This document shows positions 22,690-33,734 of a stretch of 64,000 bases of DNA, one piece after another. A program made the position numbers and the translations under genes. The notes beneath the pieces were generated by a model. It saw nothing but the letters and a program-made list of their open reading frames with translations. It was not told where the DNA came from and did no database searches. The DNA is from Druceiella hillmani (lineage: Eukaryota; Arthropoda; Insecta; Lepidoptera; Hepialidae). Within the stretch, counting starts at the first letter, position 1. The number at the start of each line of letters is the position of its first letter. Location of the stretch: contig JAYKKI010000061.1 of NCBI GenBank assembly GCA_039881145.1, forward strand, positions 13,428,001-13,492,000, written 5' to 3'.

Positions 22690-23170
22690 AAGTAATCATA
22701 ATCCATTAGCAAAATAATAACATCCGATTGATAACGGCGAACTATTAAAAACCAACTCAACATAAACATAAAATAAATTAAGTTACAAGAATGCTAAGCT
22801 AACTCACAACATTCGATGGATAGCAGTAAAATAGTAGGAAGCCACTCAGCATTAATGTCTAATAAATTAATTTACAAGAACGCTGTGAAGCCAACAACAT
22901 CCGATAGAAGTTATATTACCAAGAAGCAAGTCTGCTGACTGCTTCAAAAACATCAAATAAAACCAAGCTCCTCAGAACGTAAGCATCAGTAGAGGAAACC
23001 TATAAAATAGAGTCTGAGCAACTGACGGATAGTCTACCAGTCAACGTCTTAGAGTTAACGTTGTTCAAAATTGTTAAACTTAATAATGATTATTGTAAAT
23101 TGTAATTAAATAAAGTATATTTGTAAGCAGTAATAGTTAAAGATATATTTTTGAGTATCCGCGGAACGCA
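22690..23170 (+). mobile_element. Possible solo LTR with internal short repeats
   Basis: Three imperfect repeats of 'aactcacaacatccgatgga' type occur at about 22718, 22803 and 22888. They are followed by a TATA-like box (ctataaaatagagtc at about 23000), a complex ~100-bp stretch, and aattaaataaagtat near 23105 that could be a poly-A signal. Repeats, then TATA, then AATAAA is the layout of a long terminal repeat (U3, R, U5). I could not find a matching second LTR, primer-binding site or clean TG...CA ends. Confidence 0.35.
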
Positions 23171-23386
23171 ATACGTAACTCATGTCTTATGTAAAAATCA
23201 TTTTATATACCTTCGGGGATCAAAATTTCTATATACAATTTACAGTTTAGAACAATCTTGAATACACGCACGCCTAACTTCGTCTTATTTACTTTCCAGA
23301 ATCTAAATTTCAGGAAAACAGCATGTATAATTTCGAGTTTGGAGCATTCCTGAATATTCAGTCATTCCATATTTGCTAGCGAACGA

Positions 23387-23409
23387 GGAGGGAGGGAGGG
23401 GGGGGGGGT
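23387..23409 (+). other. G-rich tract, G-quadruplex candidate
   Basis: A run of ggagggagggagg followed by an unbroken G run supplies at least four G3 tracts with single-base loops, the canonical quadruplex pattern, in otherwise AT-rich DNA. Confidence 0.85.
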
Positions 23410-24747
23410 GTGCGTTAGAATTTTAATGCAAACCTGGTAATGAGAAAGACGTGCATGTGAGAGAATTTTATGATATTTTAGAACATTGCGAAACCGTTCT
23501 CAAACCCTCTTAGCGTCGATGGGAAACTAAGGGCTATCTATCATAACAAGCGTAGATGGTTGAGAACAAACGTTAAGTGGTTATGAACAAACGTTTGAGA
23601 AAAATGAGTTCCATCCTCAAGTCCACTGCATATAATTCCTTCATTATTATGTACTGACGTAACGTTGCCTACTTTTTTTTTAATTTCGGTGCAATCAATC
23701 GTAAACTAAAAGAGCTGTATTGCTGTAAGTATGGACCAAGATAGAACAGGCAAACATGACGAAAGGGTTTCGTTTTTTCTTGATGTGAGATAAGACTCAT
23801 TTACTTTTTACTATTAGTCTTCTAGAAGCCAAAAAACATTCCTTAACGCATTTTCTTTGAAAATATCTGTTTATAGTATCATACAAAACTGCAGCTAACT
23901 TTGCACGTTTGCAAAGGATAAGTAGCGTTGCAATAGTTATTGCTTTATAATCCAGACAATACAAATATTTTGTTAGGTTAAAAATATAAATATTTTATGA
24001 ACCCAATAATAAAATAGAACCAAAAAACTATATTATTCCACTATGCGAGAAAGGGATTGCGGCATAGCTTACAGTTACTTTGTTTTTTTTTTGTTACTAA
24101 TTTTACAGGATGCTATTTTTACTTTAGGGTTTTTTTACTTCTTGTTTTTTGATGGGTTCTTCGTACTCAAATGCTTCTAAAATTTATTTTAATACGAACT
24201 TCGCTCTAAAACGATTGACACGTTGTTTTAAGATTTTTTGGCACGAAGTTTAAAAAAATCAATGTTTTCAAAAATTTTCATCGAAATTTTTATCGAATTG
24301 TAAACAACAGAAATGTTGTTGATACGTAATAATATTTTGATACGTAATAAACCTTGCTGGATATGTAGTAATAATTTGATGTTAGTTTGAACTGTAAGAT
24401 TCGTAAACAGGAAATCGACTCTTTGAAATAAATTACGTCATCAAGGCTAGCACGAATGAATAAACAGACATAGAAATGAGTACAGCCATTTAGATGTTAA
24501 ATAGAGAAAATAATTAAAATGTCCTAGAGCAACAAAAACTAGTAAACTAGCAACTTAGTAACACTCTGAATGCGTTGTGCAAGGATTTCAACTTGTGAAG
24601 TGAAAGTTGACCAACTACTTTCTTTAGATCTAAATGTAAATTATAAAGAAAGCTGTTTATCCAAAACAGATCCATAAACTTTTTTTTATTCTTATTTTTA
24701 CGATTGGATGCTGATTAGAAATGGATTTGATATCATTTATTGTTGGT
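23410..24747. other. AT-rich, no recognised gene
   Basis: Small reiterations occur: agcgtagatggttgagaac with related words near 23545, and gatacgtaataatattttgatacgtaataa near 24320. Nothing else was recognised. Confidence 0.35.
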
Positions 24748-24926
24748 TTGATTACAAGGCATACGGCCTTTGACGGCGCGGCGCACCGTGGGGACCTGGA
24801 TTCGATACCCAGCCGCTCGTCGCGCGGGGCTGGACTAGTGTTATGGTTGGAGATTGGTCTCGTAGCAATAAGTCCGCCATATGTGATCAAGCAGATACAT
24901 TAAAGTAGATAAATAAATAAATAAAT
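24748..24926 (+). mobile_element. tRNA-like SINE with (aaat)n tail
   Basis: A gattacaaggcatacggcct head is followed by a polymerase III box-B-like word (ggattcgatacccag; consensus GGTTCGAANCC). Then come gcggggctggactagtgtta, tagcaataagtccgccat, and a (taaa)n tail ending about 24926. The copy at 45246-45436 on the opposite strand has the same words in the same order. Together they define a SINE family of about 175-190 bp. No convincing A box or cloverleaf was found, so this is not an active tRNA gene. Confidence 0.8.
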
Positions 24927-25416
24927 TTATTAGTAACGATAATGTAAATGCACATAAAATTCAATCTAATTAAATGAAAATTGGCCAAGTGCAAAACGCG
25001 CATTAAATAGGATTACGTATTTGTCTATACATCTTGGAATTGTCAATGTAAACTTGAAATGAAAATTGAAACTTCGAATCAAATGCTAGAATTATTCTAA
25101 TTAATGGTTTATAAATTAGGTTGGGTATACATCGCATATTATTTTTAAGCTTAATCCTCTGCTCTTGGGGCTAAAAATGAAAAATGGTCTGAAGATCTAA
25201 TTTCATTTCTGAACCTTTCCCAACAACATCCCATTGAATGGAGAGTGTGAAAAAATACCCACATTGCACGTTTAGTGAGATAGAGAAAATTATTTTTCAA
25301 AATATTTCGCCGTATGTTAATTCCACATCTGAAGCCTCATCTGATCCTTATCATATACTTTCAAAATTTTAAGGAAATTGGGTTAAAACTATTAAGCTGT
25401 GGATGACAGGATATTA
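24927..25416. other. No recognised feature
   Basis: AT-rich sequence between the SINE and the next Helitron. The word 'ggccaagtgcaaaacgcgca' at about 24983 recalls the end of the Lepidoptera-type element, but too little remains to call. Confidence 0.35.
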
Positions 25417-25952
25417 TCTATACATATAATAAAATTGTAACAGAGTAACAAGTACATTTCTGTAAATAAAAAATATTTTAAAAAGGGTGATTGATATAGG
25501 GTAAAGAATGATAATAGAGGAAAGAAAAACTTTTTAGAATTTTTGTCAGTCTGTATGTTAATTTGTTCGTTAATCACGCGAAATCTACTGGACGGATTTT
25601 GATGAAACTTGGTATGACAATAGTTTATACTGAAGAGTAAAATCTTCTTCTTCAATGGCTTGACAGCCCAGGATGGGCCCCTGACTTCCGCAGAATTAAC
25701 TCCCAAGGTTCCAAGGTCCTGTTCTTGGCCAGAGACAAACTTAGGACTTTAAAGTCTTTTTCCAGGCAGTCGAGCCACCTAAGTTTAGGTGTTCTTCTTT
25801 TTCGGGAGACCAATGGTCTGGCTGAGAATATCTTTTTTTGTTGTCGGATTGTCGTCTATTCTGATTCTGAAGAGCAAAATACAGAGATGAAAAAAATATG
25901 AGAGAAAAAAATTCTAATAACTTAAATTCTAATAAGTTATGCGCACAGCTAG
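25417..25952 (+). mobile_element. Helitron with precise ends, interrupted by a retroposon
   Basis: The 5' end TCTATACATATAATAAAATT at 25417 is the typical arthropod Helitron start (TC after host A). An internal word (ctactggacggattttgatg) also belongs to this class. The 3' end atgcgcacagCTAG, followed by T, is at 25952. The element is non-autonomous. About 220 bp of foreign sequence is inserted at 25644-25866. Without the insert it would be about 300 bp long. Confidence 0.75.
25644..25866 (-). mobile_element. Retroposon inserted in the Helitron, with target-site duplication
   Basis: The insert is more G+C-rich than its host (ggcttgacagcccaggatgg, gttcttggccagagac, gtcgagccacc). It starts on the plus strand with cttcttcttc, the complement of a (gaa)n tail, so it probably lies on the minus strand. 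It is bounded by ctgaagagtaaaat (25630-25643) and ctgaagagcaaaat (25867-25880), a 14-bp target-site duplication with one mismatch. That is a signature of LINE-driven insertion. Family unknown. Confidence 0.7.
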
Positions 25953-26660
25953 TAAAGTTATAAGACCACCTTATTTTATTAAAGAGCTTTTAAAATGCAA
26001 ATATGACGTTAAAAATAAATACCACAGATAGATTCAGAGAGATTTGTCGGACAAGTGTTTCCTCGTATGCTTTGAAACTAGCACACACAGTAAAACGTTC
26101 CCGATTTGAGAAGAGGTCAGGAGATTTTGGATTTATATCTGTAACGAACGGATAGTGCAACGGTAAATTTCCTGTTTGCCATTGAATTTAGAAGGTATTT
26201 TAAATATTTAAAATCAACAGGAAGTAATTTATTCTTAAAAGTATTTTCCGTATATTAAGAAGATTTCTTTCTTTCCGAAAAGCTAAATTAAAGTTTGACT
26301 ACTTGTAAAATTCTATTAATTACAAGTTATAATTACTTCTATCATCAAAACTGGATTTGACTCGATTAGCTTTTTAGTTATCACATATTTCTGTTATTGA
26401 AATATGTACCTAAATATTGTGATACTAACTTAATTTGCACTAAGTTTGTATAATTTTTCAAATTATTTACCCATGAAATGTAATAAAAATATTACATTAA
26501 AATTAGCTCAAGTTACCTTTAACTCATAGTTTTATTTTGATTAAATATATTAATTTATAAATAATATTTACTTTAGTGTTGATGCTTTAATTTTGTGAAA
26601 ACTGTGTATGCTATCATAGAAGATATGCCTTTAAGCTAATTTGTCGTACGCCTGAAGTTA
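25953..26660. other. AT-rich, no recognised feature
   Basis: No repeats or coding signals were recognised. The sequence leads into a minisatellite. Confidence 0.35.
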
Positions 26661-26674
26661 TAATTTAATTATTT

Positions 26675-26945
26675 TTGTGTTCGTGTACGAGTATATAAGT
26701 TTCACAAATTATTAGTATGCGAGTGTCATGAATATGTGTATTTTGTGCTCGTGCACTAGTATATAAGTTTCACAAATTATTTGTATGCGAGTTTCATGAA
26801 TATGTGTATTTTGTGCTCATGCACGAGTGTATAAGTTTCACAAATTATTTGTATGAGAGTTTCACGAATATGTGTATTTTGTGCTCGTGCACGAGTATAT
26901 AAGTTTCACGAAATACTTTTAAATAAGTTGCACGAATATGTGTAT
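26675..26945 (+). repeat. 68-bp minisatellite, 4 copies
   Basis: The word ataagtttcac recurs at 26699, 26767, 26835 and 26903 (positions of its g), an exact 68-bp period. Each unit holds the self-complementary ctcgtgcacgag (with variants), a tataag word, and tatgtgtattttgtg. The fourth unit is degenerate. Few substitutions imply moderate age. Confidence 0.93.
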
Positions 26946-27179
26946 GTGTAGAAAACAGTAATTGAAAGTCATTTTATAACATATTACTTTTATAATATTA
27001 CCATGAATAAGTTTCGAAATTAGTAGGTATAAGTTTTGTGTGTTTTTTATTTATTTCTCATCTAAAACACAGAAAACAAGCAAACAATTATTACTGAAGT
27101 TGGTATCGGAATAGTTCGCATGACAGAGTAACGCATAGGCGTATTAGATGTCTGTTTGTATGTTTGTTATTTTATAACC

Positions 27180-27530
27180 CCCAAACTGTCCGATAAATTT
27201 TAGTTAAATATTAGGGCAGATAGAACTCATGATTCGAATTAACATATAGGCTATATTTTAGCCCACAAAATTGTATAATTCCTGTAGGATGAGAGTCGTT
27301 GTTTTTTAATCAATAATTAAAACGCAGTCGTGGGTTGATGGACGCGGCCCCTAGTTTGAAGACGTTAAATATGTCAGCATGACCACTAGCGATAAGAAAT
27401 ACATTGGTCGCTTTTTTATTTTGACGACGTGATATATAAAATTTGAGACCAATCAGCAGAGTCGGTTGATGCTCGCCCCTACACACCCGGATCTTTCTGG
27501 AGTACTTAATTCTTGATATTTCTTTCTATT
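27180..27530. other. Moderately complex sequence, unassigned
   Basis: It contains 'ccccaaactgtccgataaat', a word seen in other insect repeats, and a G+C-richer segment (agagtcggttgatgctcgcc, acacacccggatctttc). Just after it begins a repeat shared with 59.9 kb. Confidence 0.35.
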
Positions 27531-27535
27531 AATAT

Positions 27536-27706
27536 TTTGATAATTATGTTGGTATATATTATGCATATTTTGAATATTGTGTAATTTTTATGAAATGGCG
27601 ACAGTTCGAAATGTGTAATCTAAATAAGTATTAAATATTGAGATCTAATTCATCTATTTGGTAAAACGCAAAAAGACAAAATAAATGATACTTCAAAAAT
27701 CTTGCT
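27536..27706 (+). repeat. Dispersed repeat, copy A
   Basis: It aligns with 59944-60086 in the same orientation: gcatattttgaatat, gtaattttt-gtgaaa, tttggtaaaacgc versus tttgataaagcgc, then aaacaaataa-acttcaaa. Identity is perhaps 70-75%. It is non-coding, and the family is unknown to me. Confidence 0.6.
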
Positions 27707-28361
27707 CGTATAACACAATCTGGAACTAGAATAAATAAATATGTGTCGCTGTGCACATTATCATACTTCAATTTTACGCGAGGATTGCATTCGCCAATAC
27801 CGTCAGCGTAACGTCAATAAGTATTTAATATGAATACAACATTGCTCGTGTATCTACCATTAATAATTTTCAAATTATTTAATTTTTCATGATCATCGTT
27901 TTTTTGTGATATTCAGATTAAGTGTGGTACAGGCTGTGGCATTCGGATTAAGTGTGGTTCCAAAACGTAAGATCAATTCTCTGTTAAAATTTAATACTAT
28001 GCTGCATCAATAGATGGCGCGACACATATATTTAATGGGCAAAATGTTTAATAATATAGGGAGATGCAGTAATAATCTCTTTGTGTCAGGAACAAATTCC
28101 GTCGCCTTAATAAAAAATCTACGCACGCGAAGCCGTGGAGAAAACCTAATACCTGAATGAATATTAACTGTATGTACATAACAGGACCTGATTTTTTTTT
28201 ATCAGTTTTGAGTTCGGTTATAAATAGAATTCACGTTAATTTTAATAATATCAAATTTAACGAGAAACCTTTGTAGCTTACGAACGTATGCAAATAATTA
28301 AGCACTTATTTTAACTTATACAAAGACACGGAAGTACATATAGTACATACAGTAAAACGTA
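27707..28361. other. No recognised gene
   Basis: A direct repeat of attcggattaagtgtggt (near 27911 and 27939) is present. Otherwise AT-rich and unassigned. Confidence 0.35.
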
Positions 28362-28554
28362 ATGGCTAATAAAGTAATCATTTCATTACGCCAACTTCTC
28401 CGAGCGAATAAACATCACTCGCTGCGCAGTTACTCCAACAACTTCCCCGAAAATAACAAGTGTTTCGTGACAAACAAACTTAATCAGAAGAAAACACGAA
28501 TAAGATCCACCTCACTTCAAACATTAATTAAAGCTAACACTTTTCGTAATTACT

Positions 28555-28745
28555 TGTCAGCAAATTAAATGACTTCTTGCGTCGAGGCTCTGCGAGCGGA
28601 AGTGAGTTTTTTCGGTCTGCGTCCGTGTTTTTAAAGGAAAAGTAAGCCGCATTCGGTCAATATCCTCAAAGCTTTTACTGCATTCAACAATTTCAGAGGA
28701 TTACGGCTGCGTCGTCTTTATGGCGTTTTATTTTTACCCCCGACG
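28555..28745. other. G+C-richer island with TTTATGGC
   Basis: A complex stretch (gtcgaggctctgcgagcgga, ggtctgcgtccgtg, ttacggctgcgtcgtc) with TTTATGGC at 28717-28724 and ttttatttttaccccc just after. TTTATGGC fits the posterior Hox (Abd-B type) binding consensus. A small 68-codon frame at 28362-28568 precedes it and is not recognisable. Candidate regulatory element. Confidence 0.35.
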
Positions 28746-30059
28746 AAATGAAGCGAGTGTATAAATAAAATGTATCGTGGTTGCTTTTTGTGTTTATTTG
28801 TCTGTTATCTATTGTTTTACTGTCGGATTTAAGATGAAAAAATGTATAAATTTTGGTTTTTCTTTTGCAATTATTAGACAATCATTTATAGGACGTTATT
28901 TACAGATAACATATTACGGAAGTGCTAGAGAGTGTGATTAGTAGTCCGTTTGAAACCTCTGAAGTCGAAACGCATTTGTTTTCCCACACCTACGTATGAG
29001 GATTGATTAATTTCAGGAAATTATCACGGCTTTCGGGAATTATGTAGTTATTTCATAAATTTGTAGTGGTATTTAACTCAATTATTTCCAAAATGATGGC
29101 ATGACTTTTTTAATTTCAAAATTTTTCAGTCAAGTTGATAATGGATCCTTGTAATTTCTTTATATTTGTCGGTTACAGCTATATATTTTCTACAATTTTA
29201 GACCGCACGCCATTGTACAGCCCTACAGATAAAGATTTTTATTTAGGTGTGTATAATGAATATAAAGACAAGAAGGTGAGTATAAAGACTATAGATTTAG
29301 GTTGGTATAAATGAATATAATATTTATTCATAGAGATATGAAGTGGGGTGAAAATTTGTTTTACGTGTACTTCGAGTTAAGTTTCATTAGATATGTACAT
29401 CTCTCAAAATTGAATAGAGATTCTTCTGACAATTTTCATTGTGAAGCATCCTTTATTGAATGCTCGGTGCGTCCGTCATTTCTTACGGGCAGACCATTAT
29501 AAAATATACAGATTCCGTTGTTCATAGTTTCCTTTTACTTCACTTCTGGCCACGCCCATTGCACCAAAATATATAGGTGAAAAACTTCATTGCGTGATTT
29601 TAAATACGTGTCGTGGCATCTCTCGATGTAAATAGATACACTATGATTTTGTATAATTCTTACGCTTCACGTAGCCTGATGCATTTCTCTGTGTTGTGTT
29701 AATGAAATGAAAGTGAATTTTTGAAAATATTAAATTAGTATCTATCCTAATTTAAATTCATCCAAACTGGGTCAGAAATTTTTACGCGACGCCTGCATAA
29801 ACAAAACCCACAAACTTAACAAACAAATTTCAAAATTATCAACACATTCCATCGCTTATCCTTCAGCGCCCTAATTATTTCTTTTACAAATATTTTAAAT
29901 GTACATACAAGCACAGTTTATAGTTTTATTAAATGTATATAGAATATTTAACTTCAAAGATTTGTATGATGTCATATGTTTGTATGTCACAATCTCATCA
30001 ATCCTTAGAAATTGTTTGGAGTGAAACTTTGGGATTTATATTGGCATATTTGAAATTGA
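28746..30059. other. AT-rich, no recognised gene
   Basis: It holds a short gtataa(t/g)aatata repetition near 29250-29330 and a transposon-like word 'ttacgcgacgcctgc' near 29783. No coding. Confidence 0.35.
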
Positions 30060-31250
30060 TATTATTGTGTAACCTGAAGGCACAATAAAAATAACCTGAA
30101 GGCACAATAAAAATATGAAACTTCAAAGGAAACTTCTTTTCTACATTTCGTATATCGTGTCGCATAACAATTTAAAGACCAAGTTATAAACAATTTTTTA
30201 ACAAAACCAATTTTTTTTACAATATTATGTAAGGTAGTTGTAGGGACATCGTCAAAAATTTCCACAGAAATATGTACTTTTTAATTTACGAAATTACTAA
30301 ATTTCAAATTAGGGGAAAATAGTGTTATTATAGTTTACCGAAAGTTTACCAGGAAGCTATAGAGATGATTCTAAACTTTATGGTTTTGAGATATTCATGT
30401 TTTTTTTATGCTTGCGAAAGATATGTTAGGCATATGCATTTACCTGGCGAGAAATAATGGTGTAATAAAAGTACAAAATACTCTATCAATATGTACGTTT
30501 ATAGGTGCCAAAGGGTGTAAGTATCATATATGTTTATAGGTGCCAAAGTTGTTAGTATTATGCTTGTTTATAGGTGCCAAAGTGTGTAAGGAACCCTAGT
30601 GCTACGCGCTCGTAATTGACATGTTTATTATGTTATATAAAGTTTGATTTTATTCGTTTTTCTTCATTTTCTGAGTTACATTTTACTTTGTTGTTTATTT
30701 CTCAATAATTTTGAATTGTTTGCCTATACTTGGATTTTCTTTAATTTCTAGAAATATGTAGAACGTATCGCTCATCAGTTTTGATATTGTGTCCAAAAAA
30801 ATAGTGTGAAATATTATTGTGCTATAATGCTTAATTTATTTAATGTAACTTATTAAATAAATTAGTAACGAACAGGAGAAGTTGTATTTTACAATGAATA
30901 TTTCAAGTAATATATTAAAACTATGTAAAAATATGACCGGTGATTATGCGAAATTTATGTATGTAGCACGGAATGTTACTGAATTATTTATTGGTATAGC
31001 TCTTGTTCTCGGAGCAGTATCGCATCTGATAAGAGTTGAATCGATATCGGTCATGTATCTAGGGGATAACAGGGAAGATAATAGGTCGTTATGTTGCTCG
31101 TCTAAATTCGTTAGTGACCGTTGACACCTTCTTTTATATTTTCTATTAGGATGAGACTCCAAAATGGCCACCATGTTTTAAGACGTTTATGTATTTGTTT
31201 TGTACCAAGGTTATCATTATTTTCATTTTTATATTAAAAGCGTAAAAATA
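30060..31250 (+). repeat. Large inverted duplication, copy A
   Basis: It aligns in reverse orientation with 33735-34690. Matching blocks: the acaatattatgtaaggtagt region; gttattatagtttaccgaaa; 'cgctcatcagttttgat' (about 30770 here, 34315 there); gaattatttattggt; gttgaatcgatatc; and 'ttcttttatattttctatta'. Copy A also holds an insertion near 30590-30750 and triplicated 'gtttataggtgccaaag' words. One frame at 30882-31124 encodes a hydrophobic, possibly membrane-spanning stretch (TELFIGIALVLGAVSHLI), but the frame is not conserved in copy B. It could be a decayed gene duplicate, with an insect chemoreceptor as one option, or a transposon. Confidence 0.7.
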
Positions 31251-32250
31251 ATGTTTAATCATTATTTTTATGCTCTTAGTAAATTGTGTGCATTTTGGTC
31301 GCTTAAAATAGTGTTTCTAACCGTAAAAGTAATACGCTTTTAACACGTACCGTAAAAATAATACGCTTTTAATATTTAATATTACGTGCGTGGTGGTGCC
31401 ATGATTAGCACCATTATTTAATGATTGTTCTTTAGCTCTTAGTATAGAATTTTGTGTATTGTGGTCGTAGCAAATAGTATTTTTAAACATTATTTTTACG
31501 CTCTTAATATAAAATTGTGTGCATGATGGTTACTGCAAATAACGTTTTTAATCATTGAAACTCTTAGTATAGAATTGTGTACACGGTGGTCGTGGCAAAA
31601 TATGTTTTTAATCATTATTTTTACCCTATTAATATAGAGTTGTGTGCATGGTAGTCGCTACAAACAGTGTTCTAAATCTTTATTTTTAAACTTTTAGTAT
31701 AAAATTGTGTTTATGTTGGTCGCCACTAATAGTGTTTTTAATTATAATTTTTAGGCTCTTAATATAAAATTGTGTGAGCAGTGGTCGCTGCAAATAGTCG
31801 TTTTAATCGTTATTTTTACGCTCTTAGTGTAAAATTGTGTGCATGGTGGTCGCTGCAAATAGTGATTTTAATCGTTACTTTTACGCTCTTAATATAGAAT
31901 TATGTTCGTGGTGGTCGCTGCAAGTAATGTTTTTAATCTTTGCTTGAATGATCTTAGTATAGAATTTTGTGCATTATGATCTCTGCAAATAGTATATTTA
32001 TTAATGATTTTTACGTTCTTAGCACAGAATTGTATGCATTGTGATTGCTAAAAATTGTGTTTTTAATCATTAATGCTCTTTGTATAGAATTGTATGCGTG
32101 GTGGTTGCTGCAAGTAGTATTTTTAATCATTGTTTGAATGATCTTAGTATACAATTTTTTGTATTATTGTCTCTGCAAATAGTGTATTTAATCATTATTT
32201 TTATGCTCTTAATACAGAATTGTGTGCATGGTGGTTGCTAAAAATTAAGT
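31213..32250 (+). repeat. ~65-bp minisatellite, about 15 diverged units
   Basis: The unit consensus is roughly: tttttacgctcttaatat, a(g/a)aattgtgtgcatggtgg, tcgctgcaaatagt, gtttttaatcat. Unit spacing, measured between gtgtgca-type words, varies from about 50 to 68 bp, and divergence is substantial, indicating an old array. It adjoins copy A of the inverted duplication. One inverted unit (about 33740-33800) likewise adjoins copy B, so the unit predates the duplication. Confidence 0.9.
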
Positions 32251-32335
32251 CCGATTGTAAATTAATATAGCTTCAAATTTAGGAGTTAGTTTTACTGTTT
32301 AGTATTCCAAATGGAATGGAATTTCAAAAAATAAA

Positions 32336-32600
32336 ATCTCTTATAACATCACTTATCCGTTTGTCTGTCATTATAACATTTTTTCTCAGAATCCGCTTGA
32401 CGAAGACATTTGATATGAGGCAAAGTAATGAAGATTACTTTTCAATACATGACACTCAGAAATATTCAGGTGGAAAAATTAAGAAAAAAAGGGATTCAAA
32501 TTCCACATATAGTATGGGGCATAGTTTGAAAGATATATTTATAAGGGTCTTAAAAATATTCTAATTTTAGGCATATTTCATAATTTTAGGTGTCATATAA
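32336..32600 (+). mobile_element. Transposon remnant sharing words with 16.8 and 56.3 kb
   Basis: 'ccgtttgtctgtcattata', then tttttctcagaatccgcttg, then atgaggcaaagtaatg resemble the segments at 16790-16890 and 56310-56400. The class is unknown and the ends are not resolved. Confidence 0.4.
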
Positions 32601-32881
32601 TCAGAAATATAGTTAAAAATATGCCAAAAAATATGTTCCCTTCCTATTTCCAAGACTACTGAACCTAAAATTGTAAAAAACCAGAGATTTTAGAGGCCTA
32701 CGAGAACATTTTAGAGACTTTAGCGTTTATTCTGGATCTTATAATTTTTTAAACATTCATCATATTTCTACGCCTGCCGAAGATATGAGACAATATATTT
32801 ATGTCGCGAAAAATTAATATTTGTAAATAGTTTAAAAGAAATATTATATTATGTGTGTTTAAATGTCTGTGTCTAAATATG

Positions 32882-32990
32882 TACGGAACCCTCGTGACGC
32901 AAGTTCTACTCGTAATTGACAGGTCTTCATTACACATTTACTTACATGTGCATTTGACCTTTAAATACAATAGTATTAAATATTAGTATT
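32882..32990 (+). mobile_element. Right-end fragment of the Lepidoptera-type element
   Basis: ggaaccctcgtgacgcaag and ttctactcgtaattgacagg match the right ends at 17530 and 18136, and a degenerate one lies at about 30590-30630. The following ~50 bp also resemble those downstream of the 17.5 and 18.1 kb ends. Confidence 0.65.
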
Positions 32991-33734
32991 ATAACATTTT
33001 ATCCACTTTTCTTGTTTAGTCAGTTGACGAAAAGTACTAAATATTATTCCTTGGATTAACAGATCATATATAAATCATCATTCGTTAATTTGTTTTAAGT
33101 AAATACCTGATTTAAGAAATGAAACTCTTTGTGTGAGGGTTTTATATAAATAACGACGTAAGAATAGGTATGGATTTACATCAAAGAAGCGTTTAGATAC
33201 TGCCATATATGATTAAGAGACACACGGAGTTGTTTAACTACATTCGAGTGTATTTAAAATTTAAACCCGATTGTTCAGCTTTTAGGTGAGCATTCTTGTA
33301 TTTACTTCGCAACGATAAAATGAACCTCGACGTAAAATAATACATACAATCTACGACGTAAAATAATACATTTTTTTGAATCTGACTACACGGTGCTATT
33401 GCATCCATGTCTTCTCATGAACTAACACTCGTTCGACGGTCTCAAGAGCTTAAATAGAATTATTTCGTTTTTTGAATACTTTTGTATTAAAAGATTAAAG
33501 ACGTTCTTTCAATGGGGATCAATATTGGATCGAAATGTTTTTAACGGGTAAGGTTGTTATTTGATCTTTTTGCATTCAGCAGACTTCTAGAGCAAAAATG
33601 ATGTTGTTTTTTTATAATAAAGTAATAAACATATTTTTCTAAATGAGATGGATTAAATTAAGCTTCAGATATAAAGAATTTTGTAATGGAAGCTATTATG
33701 TTTATATTTAAGACATTAATTAACTTCACTTATA
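32991..33734. other. AT-rich, no recognised feature
   Basis: It contains a short direct repeat (acgacgtaaaataatacat) near 33330 and 33354. No gene signal. Confidence 0.35.

Noticed and set aside
22365..22769. 134-codon minus frame
   Set aside because: It spans a Helitron 3' end and A/T runs, and a 95-codon frame lies opposite. No domain is present.
24748..24926. tRNA gene suggested by the ggattcgatacccag word
   Set aside because: No cloverleaf or anticodon stem can be drawn, and a second copy with the same tail shows it is a SINE. The same applies at 45246-45436.
30882..31124. Odorant receptor exon
   Set aside because: One hydrophobic segment looks receptor-like, but the frame is not kept in the inverted copy and there is no C-terminal receptor motif. 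Kept only as a possibility.
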